Shown here in pieces: positions 18,931 through 27,982 of a stretch of DNA of 64,000 nt (the first letter of the stretch is position 1; each line of letters starts with the position of its first letter). The notes beneath the pieces were generated by a model. It was not told the DNA's origin. It was given only the letters and a program-made list of their open reading frames with translations, and did no database searches. The translations under genes and the position numbers were made by a program. The stretch spans positions 62,001-126,000 of the forward strand of contig JBMNPM010000006.1 in NCBI GenBank assembly GCA_050943595.1. The letters run 5' to 3'. The DNA comes from JAXGXJ01 sp050943595. Its GTDB lineage: Bacteria > Actinomycetota > Thermoleophilia > RBG-16-64-13.

Positions 18931-19535
18931 TCGCCCTGGACCTCCTCGTAGCTTCTCGTGAGAGCCTCGATGTTGCCATCGACCACCTTCTGGGAGAACT
19001 TCTTGCCGAATTCCGCGCGCAGGAATTCCGCCACCTCCTCGACAGGAAAGAGGCCGGTTATGCGGGCAAGCGCTCCCACCATGGGTGTGTTCGGGATAGG
19101 CCGCCGTATAGTTTCGGCGGCTATGCGGCTCGCGGCGACCGTGTAGAGACGGCGTCCCTTGACCCCGTGCTTCGCACGCAACTCGGCGGGAGACATCTCC
19201 GTGTTGACCAGCACGATCGCGTCCTCGGGCGCACCTCTAGCCACATCGACCACGCCCAGGAGAGAGTCGTCAAGGACCACCACGATCTGTGGATGTTCGA
19301 TGCCGCAGTACAATTGTATGGGTTCATCACTCACCCGAGTGAATGCGACGATTGGAGCCCCAGAACGCTCCGGTCCATATTCGGGAAAGGCCTGGAAGTG
19401 CTTCCCTTGGCCGAGAGCCAGTTCGGCCACCATCTTGGCTGCCGTGACCGCTCCCTGCCCTCCACGCGCATGCCAACGGATCTCAGTCAGATTCGTGTCT
19501 GCAAGCGCCTCGATCCCGTCGCTTGTGGCAACCAT
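18927..19535 (-). CDS. porG: POR gamma subunit
   Basis: A 202-residue gamma subunit and first gene of the operon. It shows the family opening TEIRWHARGGQGAVTAAKM and the central EYGPERSGAPIVAFTRVSDEPI. The ATG at 19535 has AAGGGG 7 bp upstream; a TTG at 19541 is less likely. Gamma, delta and alpha together with the beta domain of the fusion make a complete four-domain POR. There is no separate beta gene. Confidence 0.94.
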   Translation of the reverse strand: MVATSDGIEALADTNLTEIRWHARGGQGAVTAAKMVAELALGQGKHFQAFPEYGPERSGAPIVAFTRVSDEPIQLYCGIEHPQIVVVLDDSLLGVVDVARGAPEDAIVLVNTEMSPAELRAKHGVKGRRLYTVAASRIAAETIRRPIPNTPMVGALARITGLFPVEEVAEFLRAEFGKKFSQKVVDGNIEALTRSYEEVQGE

Positions 19536-20065
19536 TAACAAACCCCTTTTCGGCGAATTACCCTGTCCCCAGCACCAACCTAGGCGGCCGGAGCGGTGAG
19601 TCTCGTCGCTTCGCGCCTACCCCTCTTCCCGCAACCTTCACGCACGTCAGCCGGAGTCGACGGCCTACCGGCACTATGCTTATTGAGGCCATCCATGAAC
19701 TCGGAGTAAGTCTAAGCTCACAAAAAGAGATGCCATGCTCCATGGCGTGACCCACGAGACTCAGGGCATACAAAATCGAGGCTTTCGAAATGATTGCCCC
19801 CCCAGTGACTCCCTTTCCCGGCGACTTCCCCCAGTTCAAAGTCGGGAAGAACATTAGTATACCAGTGGGCCGAGAGTCATGGCGTCTGACGACACAGGTA
19901 ACCCTCCGCATGCTCAGGACGATACGGCTACGCCTATCAGGTTGCTAAAAAACGAAGGGGCCGACAGCCGTATTCCGGCCGCCGGCCTCGACTCGTACAA
20001 AAAACCCAGGGACTCCACCATCTCCGCACAAACGGAGGAAAGGTTCGGCCACCGATCGAGAACCA
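19536..20065. other. 530-bp intergenic region upstream of POR operon
   Basis: No convincing gene. A 118-codon minus frame (19558-19911) runs through it, but it has no ribosome site and no recognisable features. The part next to porG should hold the operon promoter, though I could not pick one. The distal part carries a fragment matching the end of the repeat family described at 32488-32652. Confidence 0.45.
19938..19966. repeat. Fragment resembling an end of the MITE-like repeat
   Basis: The sequence AGGTTGCTAAAAAACGAAGG and the following GGCC match, with a few changes, the inverted end of the repeat at 32488-32652 (GGCTGTTGAAAAACGAAGCC). Only about 30 bp are recognisable, so this may be a relic. 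Confidence 0.4.
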
Positions 20066-20461
20066 CTACCCCAGTTTTTCGATCTGGGTGATATCCTTAA
20101 TATTGGTGAACTCTTCAACACCCTCATCCGTCGTAACCCAGATGGCCTCACCTCTAACGGAGAAGGAAACATTCTCGGTGCTGTGTATTCTACCTCGGAA
20201 TTGACCGGTATAGTTACCCGAAGTATCATCACCGGCATGGGATATCCGGGAATAGGTGACTTTAATGCGAGATCCCGGCTGGACATTGTCTAACTTAGAG
20301 AAGTACTTGTCTGACTTATCGTAGCTATCGCAGATTATGCTCTGACTTTCTACATGGGTAACTCTAGTAGTATCAGCTATATCACAATCGCCCTTATCAA
20401 CGATATAATGCACGCAATCAACACATCCTTCCCAGTGTAGATTGCCAATCACCTTACTCAT
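20066..20461 (-). CDS. Small protein of unknown function with N-terminal cysteine cluster
   Basis: 131 residues with composition visibly less GC-rich than the neighbours. The N terminus has CVDCVHYIVDKGDCDI and later IICDSYDKSDKYF, so four cysteines may bind zinc or a cluster. The C-terminal part alternates charged and beta-prone residues (GSRIKVTYSRI, FRGRIHSTENVSFSVRGEAIWVTTDEG) and could form a small barrel. The ribosome site AAAGGA is good. Function unknown; recent acquisition is possible. Confidence 0.65.
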   Translation of the reverse strand: MSKVIGNLHWEGCVDCVHYIVDKGDCDIADTTRVTHVESQSIICDSYDKSDKYFSKLDNVQPGSRIKVTYSRISHAGDDTSGNYTGQFRGRIHSTENVSFSVRGEAIWVTTDEGVEEFTNIKDITQIEKLG

Positions 20462-20565
20462 TTCTCTATATCCTTTATTAGGACTTATGGTACAAGTCTA
20501 CAAGCTCTGCTCTAGGACCACCCACCCACACGGTTAACGTGCGGACCTCCGGGGGTGGCAGGTGC

Positions 20566-20856
20566 TCAAGCCTCGGTGCAAAAAACAACCTCAGTGGCAT
20601 TCGCCTTGGATCCGGCCGACGAACTGGCCCACACGAAGGCGACCTGAGTTTCTTTTCCTCCGACGAATTTGAGAGCCCCCTCGTCGGATTCCCATTCAAA
20701 CAGTACGAAGACCCTCTCGGGGTCGTTCAGGTCACGGAGGACCTGCGCGCCTTTCGAACCCAGCTCCCTGCGACGATGAGCATCGTTTCTGAAGACGGTC
20801 TCAAAATCTCCCCAGTTGTCTTTCTTGACCCTGTGCTGGACGACAACGTACGGCAT
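20566..20856 (-). CDS. Small dimeric alpha/beta-barrel (ABM-like) protein
   Basis: 96 residues beginning MPYVVVQHRVKKDNWGDF, with the pattern of a ferredoxin-like dimeric alpha/beta barrel (VFVLFEWESDEGALKF). Such domains include antibiotic biosynthesis monooxygenases and heme-degrading enzymes, but no catalytic motif marks this one. The ATG at 20856 follows AAAGGGG; an upstream codon at 20916 lacks a site. It is a single gene without an evident partner. Confidence 0.65.
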   Translation of the reverse strand: MPYVVVQHRVKKDNWGDFETVFRNDAHRRRELGSKGAQVLRDLNDPERVFVLFEWESDEGALKFVGGKETQVAFVWASSSAGSKANATEVVFCTEA

Positions 20857-21047
20857 CTTGATCCCCTTTCCCAAGTCCAAGTATCTATGGCCTGCTAGAA
20901 AATGCCGGGCACCCACAACACCAGATTATCCGGTATTTTCCCCTGTGGGGCTACAAAAACCAGCGGACCGCAGTGACTACTAGTAACTTAACGAGTGAAC
21001 GGTAGTTTATCAGTCAACCCTTATCAATCAACCCAGCGCCCTGCCAA

Positions 21048-21932
21048 TCAACCGCCTCCCCCTTCCGGGCGGCCCCGACTCGAACGGTCGCTTTGCGATT
21101 GGGCCTGCGGCTCCGACATGATCCGAGCCCACCGGACACCGGCAGGGACGTCGGAGTCGGCCAGCCTCCTTGCCACCTTCTCCCGTACCTGCACGGCCAA
21201 CGTCCAGGCATCAGCCCCGCCGGCGGTCCAGGCCATTAGTCGCACGGTCAATCCGAGATCGTCCGCATTAGTTACCTGCACCGACGGTGTGGGCTCCGAC
21301 AGGAAGAGGGGGTGAGAACGCGCTTCCTCCAGCAACATTTCGCGAACGGCGTCAACGTCGGCCCCGTAATCCAGACGCAGGAGGACTATGGCCGGCATAC
21401 GGGGATCGACTATGGTGTAGTTGCGAATGCTCTGGTCGGAGAGCAGCTTGTTGGGGATGACGAGACGGCGATTGTCCCAGGTGCGGATGTTGGTGTAGAA
21501 GATGCCGATGGACTCCACCGCGCCGTACTCACCGTCGATCTCAACGTTGTCGGCCAGACGGATAGGCTGCGCGAAGGCGATAATGATCCCCGCCACTAGG
21601 TTGGCCATGGTTGCCTGAGCTGCAAAACCTATAGCCACTCCCGCGACTCCAGCGGAGGCGAACATACCAACGGCGACCCGCTTGAGGGCCGCGACATCCA
21701 TGATCCAAAAGACCAGCGCAAGGGCGACAAAGAAGAGCACCACCGCGGAGAGTCGCTCAATCATGCGCATGCGCGTCTCTACTCCTGGGTCGACCTGCAC
21801 TAGGTTGCGTCGGCGGCAGAATTTATCAATGGTGTGCTTGAGCAGGCGGTAGATGAACCAAGAGACCACCAATACCAGGACTGAGACCCCGGCGTTGATG
21901 AAATGCTGTTCGTTGGCGGCCCAGAAGCTCAT
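21048..21932 (-). CDS. MscS-family mechanosensitive channel
   Basis: A 294-residue small-conductance mechanosensitive channel. It has N-terminal membrane helices and then the pore helix VAIGFAAQATMANLVAGIIIAF, rich in Gly and Ala. The beta domain LADNVEIDGEYGAVESIGIFYTNIRTWDNRRLVIPN is the MscS signature. It opens under membrane tension during hypo-osmotic shock. The ATG at 21932 is chosen over a TTG at 21944. The C-terminal tail is rich in Gln, Ser and Arg. Confidence 0.93.
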   Translation of the reverse strand: MSFWAANEQHFINAGVSVLVLVVSWFIYRLLKHTIDKFCRRRNLVQVDPGVETRMRMIERLSAVVLFFVALALVFWIMDVAALKRVAVGMFASAGVAGVAIGFAAQATMANLVAGIIIAFAQPIRLADNVEIDGEYGAVESIGIFYTNIRTWDNRRLVIPNKLLSDQSIRNYTIVDPRMPAIVLLRLDYGADVDAVREMLLEEARSHPLFLSEPTPSVQVTNADDLGLTVRLMAWTAGGADAWTLAVQVREKVARRLADSDVPAGVRWARIMSEPQAQSQSDRSSRGRPEGGGG

Positions 21933-22031
21933 GATCGTGGTCAACTATAGCGCGCAGGTGACCCGCGAGTAGAGTCCATCCATGCGTTGCAATGCAATGG
22001 ATGTGGTGGGAAACCGTCGCGCAGGGAGGCC

Positions 22032-22190
22032 ATGATGACCATTCTCGTCTCGGGTGCAACGGGCTTTATGGGCAGTGCCGTCACACGGCATCTGCTCGCC
22101 GGGGGCACACAATCCGTGCCATGAGTCGTTCCGCCTCCGCAGCGCACACGATGTTCGCAGCGACCGACGTAGGCCGTGCAGCGTTAGCCG
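22032..22190 (+). pseudogene. Truncated, frameshifted NAD(P)-binding SDR/NmrA-type gene
   Basis: After GGGAGG, an ATG begins a Rossmann motif, ILVSGATGFMGSAVTRHLL. The frame then breaks within a G-run after AGG. One frame over it continues HTIRAMSRSASAAHTMFAATDV, as expected for an atypical SDR such as an epimerase or NmrA-like protein. The rest of the gene is missing, and the reading ends where a repeat element begins. It is a clear gene relic. Confidence 0.75.
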
Positions 22191-22298
22191 ACGGGCAAAG
22201 AGGAAGCACGAATAGCAACGCTCTTCGCACGGCCGATGACGTACCATCGTGCCACTCAGCGTGTTCCGGCGGCCGGGGTTTTCAGCAGCCTGCTAAGT
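22190..22298. repeat. MITE-like repeat, copy A (partial)
   Basis: The stretch from GAGGAAGCACGAATAGCAACGC through GATGACGTACCATCGTGCC to TTCAGCAGCCTGCT aligns base for base, with scattered changes, to the right part of the copy at 32488-32652. The left arm is not recognisable, so this copy appears truncated. It abuts the broken SDR gene and ends just before the cysK stop. Confidence 0.75.
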
Positions 22299-22310
22299 TG
22301 ATCGTCAGGG

Positions 22311-23264
22311 CTACTGCTCCTCGAAGAGCGACGTGGACAGATAGCGCTCACCTGCGTCGGGGAGGATGACCACAATGGTCATGCCTGCAAACTCCGGAGA
22401 CCGAGCCAGCCGGATCGCGGCGGCCGCAGCCGCTCCACTGGAGATGCCGGCCATGATGCCCTCTTCGCGGGCCAAGCGCCGGGCCATCTCCAGGGCCTCG
22501 TCGTCCCCCACCTGCTCCACCCGGTCGACAAGCGATAGGTCGAGGTTGCGCGGTATGAACCCAGCACCGATCCCCTGAATCTTGTGCGGCCCAGGCACGA
22601 GATCCTCGCCGGCCAACGTCTGTGTGATCACCGGGCTACCGGCAGGCTCGACCGCCACCGAATAGAGCGGCTGCCCTTTCACACGTTTGAAGTATCGCGA
22701 GATCCCGCTCAAGGTTCCCCCGGTGCCGACCCCGGCTACCAGGACCTGCGCACGCCCTTCGGTGTCGTCCCATATCTCGGGCCCGGTAGTCCGCTCGTGG
22801 ATGGCCGGGTTGGCAGGATTATCGAACTGTTGGGGCAGGTAGTAGCGCTCCGGGTCCTCATCCACCATGGCTTCCGCCCGCGCCACAGCTCCCCTCATCC
22901 CTTCGTTGGCGGGAGTGAGCACTACATCCGCCCCCAGAAAGGCGAGCACCTTGCGACGCTCGATGCTCATGGTCTCAGGCATGACAAGAGTGAGCCGGTA
23001 CCCACGGGCTGCGCTCACGAAGGCCAGAGCGATACCGGTGTTGCCGCTGGTGGGCTCTACCAGGTGCGTGTATGGCTTGATAAGCCCGCGGCGTTCGGCC
23101 TCCCAGATCATCGACGCACCCACACGGTCTTTGATTGAGTAGGCAGGGTTACGACCTTCGATCTTCGCCAGTACCCGGGCCTCGACCCGGTCCAGTACGC
23201 GGTTCAGTTGGACCAGTGGGGTCCGGCCGACGGTGAGAGAATTGTCGATGAATACCTGCGCCAT
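22311..23264 (-). CDS. cysK: Cysteine synthase (O-acetylserine sulfhydrylase)
   Basis: 317 residues, PLP fold type II. The PLP lysine is in NPAYSIKDRVGASM, the phosphate-binding loop is GTGGTLSGISRYFK, and the substrate loop is EPTSGNTGIALAF. It makes cysteine from O-acetylserine and sulfide. The length and motifs fit CysK; cystathionine beta-synthase would need a heme or CBS domain, which is absent. The ATG follows AAAGGAG. It lies about 100 bp after metY and is probably co-transcribed. Confidence 0.94.
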   Translation of the reverse strand: MAQVFIDNSLTVGRTPLVQLNRVLDRVEARVLAKIEGRNPAYSIKDRVGASMIWEAERRGLIKPYTHLVEPTSGNTGIALAFVSAARGYRLTLVMPETMSIERRKVLAFLGADVVLTPANEGMRGAVARAEAMVDEDPERYYLPQQFDNPANPAIHERTTGPEIWDDTEGRAQVLVAGVGTGGTLSGISRYFKRVKGQPLYSVAVEPAGSPVITQTLAGEDLVPGPHKIQGIGAGFIPRNLDLSLVDRVEQVGDDEALEMARRLAREEGIMAGISSGAAAAAAIRLARSPEFAGMTIVVILPDAGERYLSTSLFEEQ

Positions 23265-23368
23265 CTCGTGCTCCTTTCTGAGACACCGGGCCCCGTCCGA
23301 GCCCCGTCACGGTCCGCACCGTGAGACCCCGCCCCAACGACTCGGATCGAGACGGGGTCAGTCCGGAA

Positions 23369-24700
23369 TCAGTCCACCTCCTGCGAGGCTGAGAGGGCCT
23401 GATCAAGGTCGGCAATGATGTCCCGCACGTCTTCTATACCCACCGACAGCCGGATGAGACCCGGTGTGACGCCCGCGTTCAGTTGCTCTTGTGTGGTCAG
23501 TTGCTGATGGGTCGTGCTGGCGGGATGGATGACCAACGTCTTTGCATCGAGGATGTTGGCGACGTGAGATGCTAGCTTGACCGACTCGATGAACTTCTTA
23601 CCGGCCCGATGTCCCCCTTTGACTTCAAAAGCCATCAGAGCACCCGGACCGAGGGGAAAGAGACGCCTCGCCCGCTCATTGTCAGGGTGATCTTCCAACC
23701 CGGCATAGTCCACCGAGACCACGGCAGGATGGTCGTGAAGAAACAGGGCTACCGTCTGCGCGTTGGCGACGTGAGCCCGCGCACGGAGAGGCAGCGTCTC
23801 CAACCCCTGGATAAACAGCCAGGAGTTGAAAGGCGACAGAGCAGCACCCAGATCACGCAGCAGGCCGAGACGGATCTTGAGCACATAGGCGAGACCGGGA
23901 GTAGCAGCCTTGTCGTGATTGCCGAAAGTATCCCAGAAGTTGACCCCGTGATAGGCCGGGTCGGGTTCGGTCAACTCAGGGTACTTGCCCTGGATCGCCC
24001 AATCGAACGTACCCTTGTCGACGATGGCACCTCCGATCGACGTTCCGTGACCACCGATCATTTTGGTGAGAGAGTAGACGGCGATGTCGGCCCCATGCTC
24101 GAAAGGGTTGAATAAGGGTGGTGGCGCCACGGTGTTGTCTACAATGAACGGGATGCCGTGTTGGTGCGCCACTTCTGCGATGGCGGGTAGGTCATCCACG
24201 TTCCCCTTGGGATTACCTATCGACTCGGTATAGAGGAGACGCGTGTTCTCGTCTATAGCTTCCGCGAAGTTCTCCGGCCGGCCGGAATCAACGAAACGCA
24301 CCTCGATACCGAAGCGCTTCAACGGGTAACAGAACTGGGTATACGTCCCCCCATAGAGCTTGTCGCCGCTGATGATGTTCTGGCCGGCCGAGGTGAGCGT
24401 GGTGACGGCGTAGAAGACGGCCGCCAGGCCTGATGCAACGGCTATGGCCGCCGGAGCTCCATGGATGGCCGCCAGTCGCTTCTCGAGCACATCGGTGGTT
24501 GGGTTCGTCAGACGCGTATAGATGTTGCCCTCCTCCTCGAGGGCGAAAAGACCGGCTGCATGCTCCGTACTGCGGAAAACATAGCTGGACGTCTGGTAGA
24601 GAGGCACGGCCCGGGACAGAGTGTCGGCGTCCGGCGTCTGCCCCGCGTGCAGGGCTAAAGTGTCCAGGCCGTAGGCATCGTGGATATCCTTGCTGCTCAT
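23369..24700 (-). CDS. metY: O-acetylhomoserine sulfhydrylase / Cys-Met PLP enzyme
   Basis: 443 residues of the Cys/Met metabolism PLP family, of the longer MetY type. The PLP lysine lies in SLTKMIGGHGTSIGG, with ALHAGQTPDADTLSRAVPLYQT at the N terminus and ESIGNPKGNVDDLPAIAE. It probably makes homocysteine from O-acetylhomoserine and sulfide. The cysK neighbour supports a role in sulfide assimilation. AAAGGCGG precedes the ATG. No SAM riboswitch or T-box is visible in the short upstream gap. Confidence 0.92.
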   Translation of the reverse strand: MSSKDIHDAYGLDTLALHAGQTPDADTLSRAVPLYQTSSYVFRSTEHAAGLFALEEEGNIYTRLTNPTTDVLEKRLAAIHGAPAAIAVASGLAAVFYAVTTLTSAGQNIISGDKLYGGTYTQFCYPLKRFGIEVRFVDSGRPENFAEAIDENTRLLYTESIGNPKGNVDDLPAIAEVAHQHGIPFIVDNTVAPPPLFNPFEHGADIAVYSLTKMIGGHGTSIGGAIVDKGTFDWAIQGKYPELTEPDPAYHGVNFWDTFGNHDKAATPGLAYVLKIRLGLLRDLGAALSPFNSWLFIQGLETLPLRARAHVANAQTVALFLHDHPAVVSVDYAGLEDHPDNERARRLFPLGPGALMAFEVKGGHRAGKKFIESVKLASHVANILDAKTLVIHPASTTHQQLTTQEQLNAGVTPGLIRLSVGIEDVRDIIADLDQALSASQEVD

Positions 24701-24782
24701 GTGTCCGCCTTTCTTGCGCGTACCACGTCAAATTGGTGTAGGCCGGTCCGCCTTTCCAATCCGTCTTCCGGCTATGAGGCTG

Positions 24783-25718
24783 CTATCGCTGCAGGCTATC
24801 GAGAAGTGCAGGCAGCCCGGTGAGATCGGTCAACACATGATCGGGCAGAGCCGGGCCGGGGAGGGTGAGGGCGGCTTCGGGCCCTCTGTCGAGCGTCGCA
24901 CACCGCCCCGGGTCCCCCTCCGCTCTCTGCGCCGCCTGTGCCCGAGCCGCCTGTGCCCGGCGCCTCACTTCTGCGAGTTCTTCCGGAGTCGTAACTCCGG
25001 TCATGACCAGGACGGTGGTCATTCCAGCAGCCTCACCCATCACAATATCGGTGCTCAATCGATCACCCACAAACAGAGTCTCCTCAGCCGGTATCGCTGT
25101 CGATGCGGCCAACACCTCCGCCAAAGCCAAGCCCGGCTTGCCCATGAGCACCGGCGGTATTCCGGCTGCCGTGGCCACGGCAGCCACGATGGCCCCCGCC
25201 CCTAAGGTCTCACCATCCGACGTGGGTAAGGTAGGGTCTTGATTGGTGGCCACGAACAGAGCCCCGGCACGGACGGCCGCATGTGCGACGGTCAACGTCT
25301 GAAAGTCGACGTGGCGATCCAATCCCACTACGACCGCCGCCGGCGGGTCCAGGTGATCCGGCCAGGGAGCCTGCGCATGGTAAGGGTCCAAGCCGGCCTC
25401 CGACAGTTCCTCAAGTAGTCCGGACTCCCCGACAACCATAACCGGCGCGCCCGCCGGCAGGCGGGTGCGTAGCCACCTCCCAGTGATAAAACCGGTGGCA
25501 AGCACACGCTCACACCCAGCCGGCAGCCCCAAACGCTCCAAACGCTCAGAGTAAGTCCTCCTGTGGGCCGTCGAATTATTGGAGACGTAACGTAGGACGA
25601 GTCCACGCCGAAGCACATCCGGCACCACGGTTCGAATGCCGGGCAGAGGGTCCTCTCCTCGCCAGATGACCCCATCAAGGTCAAAGGCGACCATACGGAT
25701 ACGCGCATCCTTCATCAT
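24783..25718 (-). CDS. HAD subfamily IIA (NagD-like) phosphatase
   Basis: About 311 residues. Motif I is FDLDGVIWRGEDPLPG, motif II is in RYVSNNSTAHRRTYSERL, motif III lysine is in MGKPG, and motif IV is FVGDRLSTDIVMG. The NagD-type C2 cap lies between motifs II and III. Substrates are probably sugar or nucleotide phosphates, perhaps glycerol- or glycolate-phosphate. The start codon overlaps the stop of the DUF362 gene (GTGATGATG cluster), so the exact start is uncertain by one or two codons. Confidence 0.9.
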   Translation of the reverse strand: MMKDARIRMVAFDLDGVIWRGEDPLPGIRTVVPDVLRRGLVLRYVSNNSTAHRRTYSERLERLGLPAGCERVLATGFITGRWLRTRLPAGAPVMVVGESGLLEELSEAGLDPYHAQAPWPDHLDPPAAVVVGLDRHVDFQTLTVAHAAVRAGALFVATNQDPTLPTSDGETLGAGAIVAAVATAAGIPPVLMGKPGLALAEVLAASTAIPAEETLFVGDRLSTDIVMGEAAGMTTVLVMTGVTTPEELAEVRRRAQAARAQAAQRAEGDPGRCATLDRGPEAALTLPGPALPDHVLTDLTGLPALLDSLQR

Positions 25719-26965
25719 CACACCAGCCCCAATCTATGCATGATCCGGCCCACACCCTTGAACTGCAGATCGATAGCGGCAGACGGACACAATTCGTGAC
25801 AGCAGTAGCAGCGGATGCATCGTGCGTCATCAATCTGGGGCACGGTGTCGGTCATGCGGATGGCCTCGGTGGGACAACTGCGCGCGCATACACCGCACAA
25901 CGTACACAGGCTCTCATTAGGCCGGGGGAAACGATTGAGACCGGAACGGAGCAGCGGCGCTACCATCTTTCCAACAAGAGGATAATACGTCAGCCCCGCG
26001 TCACGTGACCACCGTGAGGGAAGAACATAATCCTTCACCCGCAGTTCGGCGATCGGGATGCCCAGGGTATCCACTTCCACATCCCGCCCACTCCAACGTC
26101 CCTGCTTCTGCGCTACCGACAACACAGGCACGGCAGAAGTGTCAATACCTGCGATGCGACAGCAGGCCACATCGACGGCGAGAGGATCGGCCCCGGCCAA
26201 CAGCACGCCCAAGGGCCGAGGAGTCCCCGCCGCTCCAGGACCTAGGCCTTCCATGGCCAGAATCCCATCGACGATACTGAGGCGGGGACGTACGAAGGTG
26301 GCTACATCAAGAAGCATACCGGCAAACTGGTCGGGCTCAGCCAATTTCCCGTGGTAGCCGGGCTTGTTGAGTCCGGGTATGACGCCGAACAGGTTCTTGG
26401 TGGCCCCCGTGAAGGTCATGAAGGTGTGGGTCTTGAACTTAGCCAGGTTGATGACCCCATCGGCCTGCAGCATGGGACTGATAACGTCCAGACGGTGCAC
26501 CACACGGCCCTCCGGACACGACACCGCTTCCCAAGCTGTATCAAGGTTCAGTTCGAACCCGTAGTGGTCGGCCGCTTCGCGCATGCCGGTCTTCCGGTAG
26601 ACCTTCTCTATAACCGGCCGAGCGTGCACCACACCCGAACCTGGACTCTCCACGACCACCGGCGTGGCCTGCGCCTCCCGCACGGCCACCGCCACGGCTG
26701 CCACCACGGCAGGATGGGTGGTGACGGCCTGCGAGGGAGATGCGCCGAAAAGGAGATTCGGTTTGAGAGCTATGCGCTCCCCAGGACGAACGAAGGCCTC
26801 CATGCCACCGAGCGGAGCCAGAACCTCGCGTACGCCCGCTTGGACCTGCTCGAAATCATAGCCGGCGCAACGCACAGCCACCACCGCCGACCGACCTGCA
26901 CCGACCTGCACCCGGCAGCCCTGGTCTACCGGCCTTTGCGCCCGCTCCACGCGCGCCTCCTTCAT
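25718..26965 (-). CDS. DUF362 protein with C-terminal 2[4Fe-4S] ferredoxin
   Basis: About 415 residues. The DUF362 domain fills the first 330 (VRPGERIALKPNLLFGASP, ADGVINLAKFKTHTFMTFTGATKNLFGVIPG, DPLAVDVACCRIAG). The C terminus has two [4Fe-4S] motifs, CTLCGVCARSCP and CIRCYCCHELCP. Such proteins are common in anaerobes and are thought to act in electron transfer or metal-centre handling, but the reaction is not known. I prefer the ATG at 26965, preceded by GGAAGGG, over 27010. It is coupled to the HAD gene by overlap. Confidence 0.88.
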   Translation of the reverse strand: MKEARVERAQRPVDQGCRVQVGAGRSAVVAVRCAGYDFEQVQAGVREVLAPLGGMEAFVRPGERIALKPNLLFGASPSQAVTTHPAVVAAVAVAVREAQATPVVVESPGSGVVHARPVIEKVYRKTGMREAADHYGFELNLDTAWEAVSCPEGRVVHRLDVISPMLQADGVINLAKFKTHTFMTFTGATKNLFGVIPGLNKPGYHGKLAEPDQFAGMLLDVATFVRPRLSIVDGILAMEGLGPGAAGTPRPLGVLLAGADPLAVDVACCRIAGIDTSAVPVLSVAQKQGRWSGRDVEVDTLGIPIAELRVKDYVLPSRWSRDAGLTYYPLVGKMVAPLLRSGLNRFPRPNESLCTLCGVCARSCPTEAIRMTDTVPQIDDARCIRCYCCHELCPSAAIDLQFKGVGRIMHRLGLV

Positions 26966-27122
26966 CCACCCTTCCGACCCCACGACCGGCCCCTGGGAGC
27001 CTGCCGGCACTGCACTACCGGCCGGCCGCCGTCTTGAGTCGCCAATATGACTGCTATTCTATCGATACGAGGATGGCCCGCCCATATAGGCCACTCTCAC
27101 AGCGAACAGGAGGTTCACGTCT

Positions 27123-27848
27123 ATGTCGCCCATGGCCTTCAAAGCCACACTCCTCGAGAAGATCACGAGAAGCAGCGACACGAGCAGCTATCGCTTCTCG
27201 CAGGATCCCGAGTACACATTCACCGCCGGACAGTGGTACACCATCTCTATCCCCGCCGGCGAGGGATCACTCGACCATCACTTCAGCCACGCCGACTCCC
27301 CAACCGAGTCGTTCATAGAGCTAACCACGAGGCTTACAGGGTCCGAATTCAAGAACGCCCTGGATGCGCTTCCGGTGGGAACTGAGGTGGAGATCAGAGG
27401 CCCATACGGCAGCTTCGTTTTCGCATATGAGGCACCCAGGATCGCCTTCCTCACCGGGGGCATAGGCATCACTCCCATCCGCAGCATGCTCCGCTATCTA
27501 GCCGACACAGATGAAAAGGGCCGCGTCGCGGGGCAGGAGTTGGTGATGTTTTACGGCAGCATGACTGAGGATGGCATCGTATACGAGGCGGAGTTGGCCG
27601 AACTGGAGAAGAAGATCGCCGGCCTGCGCATCGTGCACGTGATCACCAATCCCACAGAGAGTTGGCAGGGCTATAGGGGTTTCATCACCGCCGACATCAT
27701 CCAAGCCGAACTGGACGCGCCGGAGACCTGGAACTATTACGTTGTCGGCCCTCCGCCGATGATCAAGGCCATGGACAAGGTCATGGAACAACTCGGCATA
27801 CCCGAGAAGCAGAAGACTGTAGAGAGCTTCTCCGGCTACGCGTCCTGA
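27123..27848 (+). CDS. Ferredoxin-NADP reductase-type flavoprotein
   Basis: 241 residues with an N-terminal FAD-binding barrel (SYRFSQDPEYTFTAGQWYTISIP) and an NAD(P)-binding domain (IAFLTGGIGITPIRSMLRYL, and YYVVGPPPMIKAM near the end). There is no attached iron-sulfur domain, so its electron partner must be a separate protein, perhaps the neighbouring ferredoxin-type DUF362 protein transcribed divergently. AGGAGG lies about 10 bp before the ATG. Specificity for NADH or NADPH cannot be read safely. Confidence 0.88.
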   Translation: MSPMAFKATLLEKITRSSDTSSYRFSQDPEYTFTAGQWYTISIPAGEGSLDHHFSHADSPTESFIELTTRLTGSEFKNALDALPVGTEVEIRGPYGSFVFAYEAPRIAFLTGGIGITPIRSMLRYLADTDEKGRVAGQELVMFYGSMTEDGIVYEAELAELEKKIAGLRIVHVITNPTESWQGYRGFITADIIQAELDAPETWNYYVVGPPPMIKAMDKVMEQLGIPEKQKTVESFSGYAS

Positions 27849-27982
27849 CAAACAGGCAAAACCACACCGGCCCGCCCCTGCACGAGGCCATCAAGGGACC
27901 ACACCTCAACGCCGGAGCGGGACCGACGTGGGAAAGACCATGCGCGCCCTACCGGTCCATTCGACAGGGCGCCAACAGGACG

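Noticed and set aside
19558..19911. 118-codon minus-strand frame upstream of porG
   Set aside because: No ribosome site, no recognisable features, and it lies where the promoter is expected.
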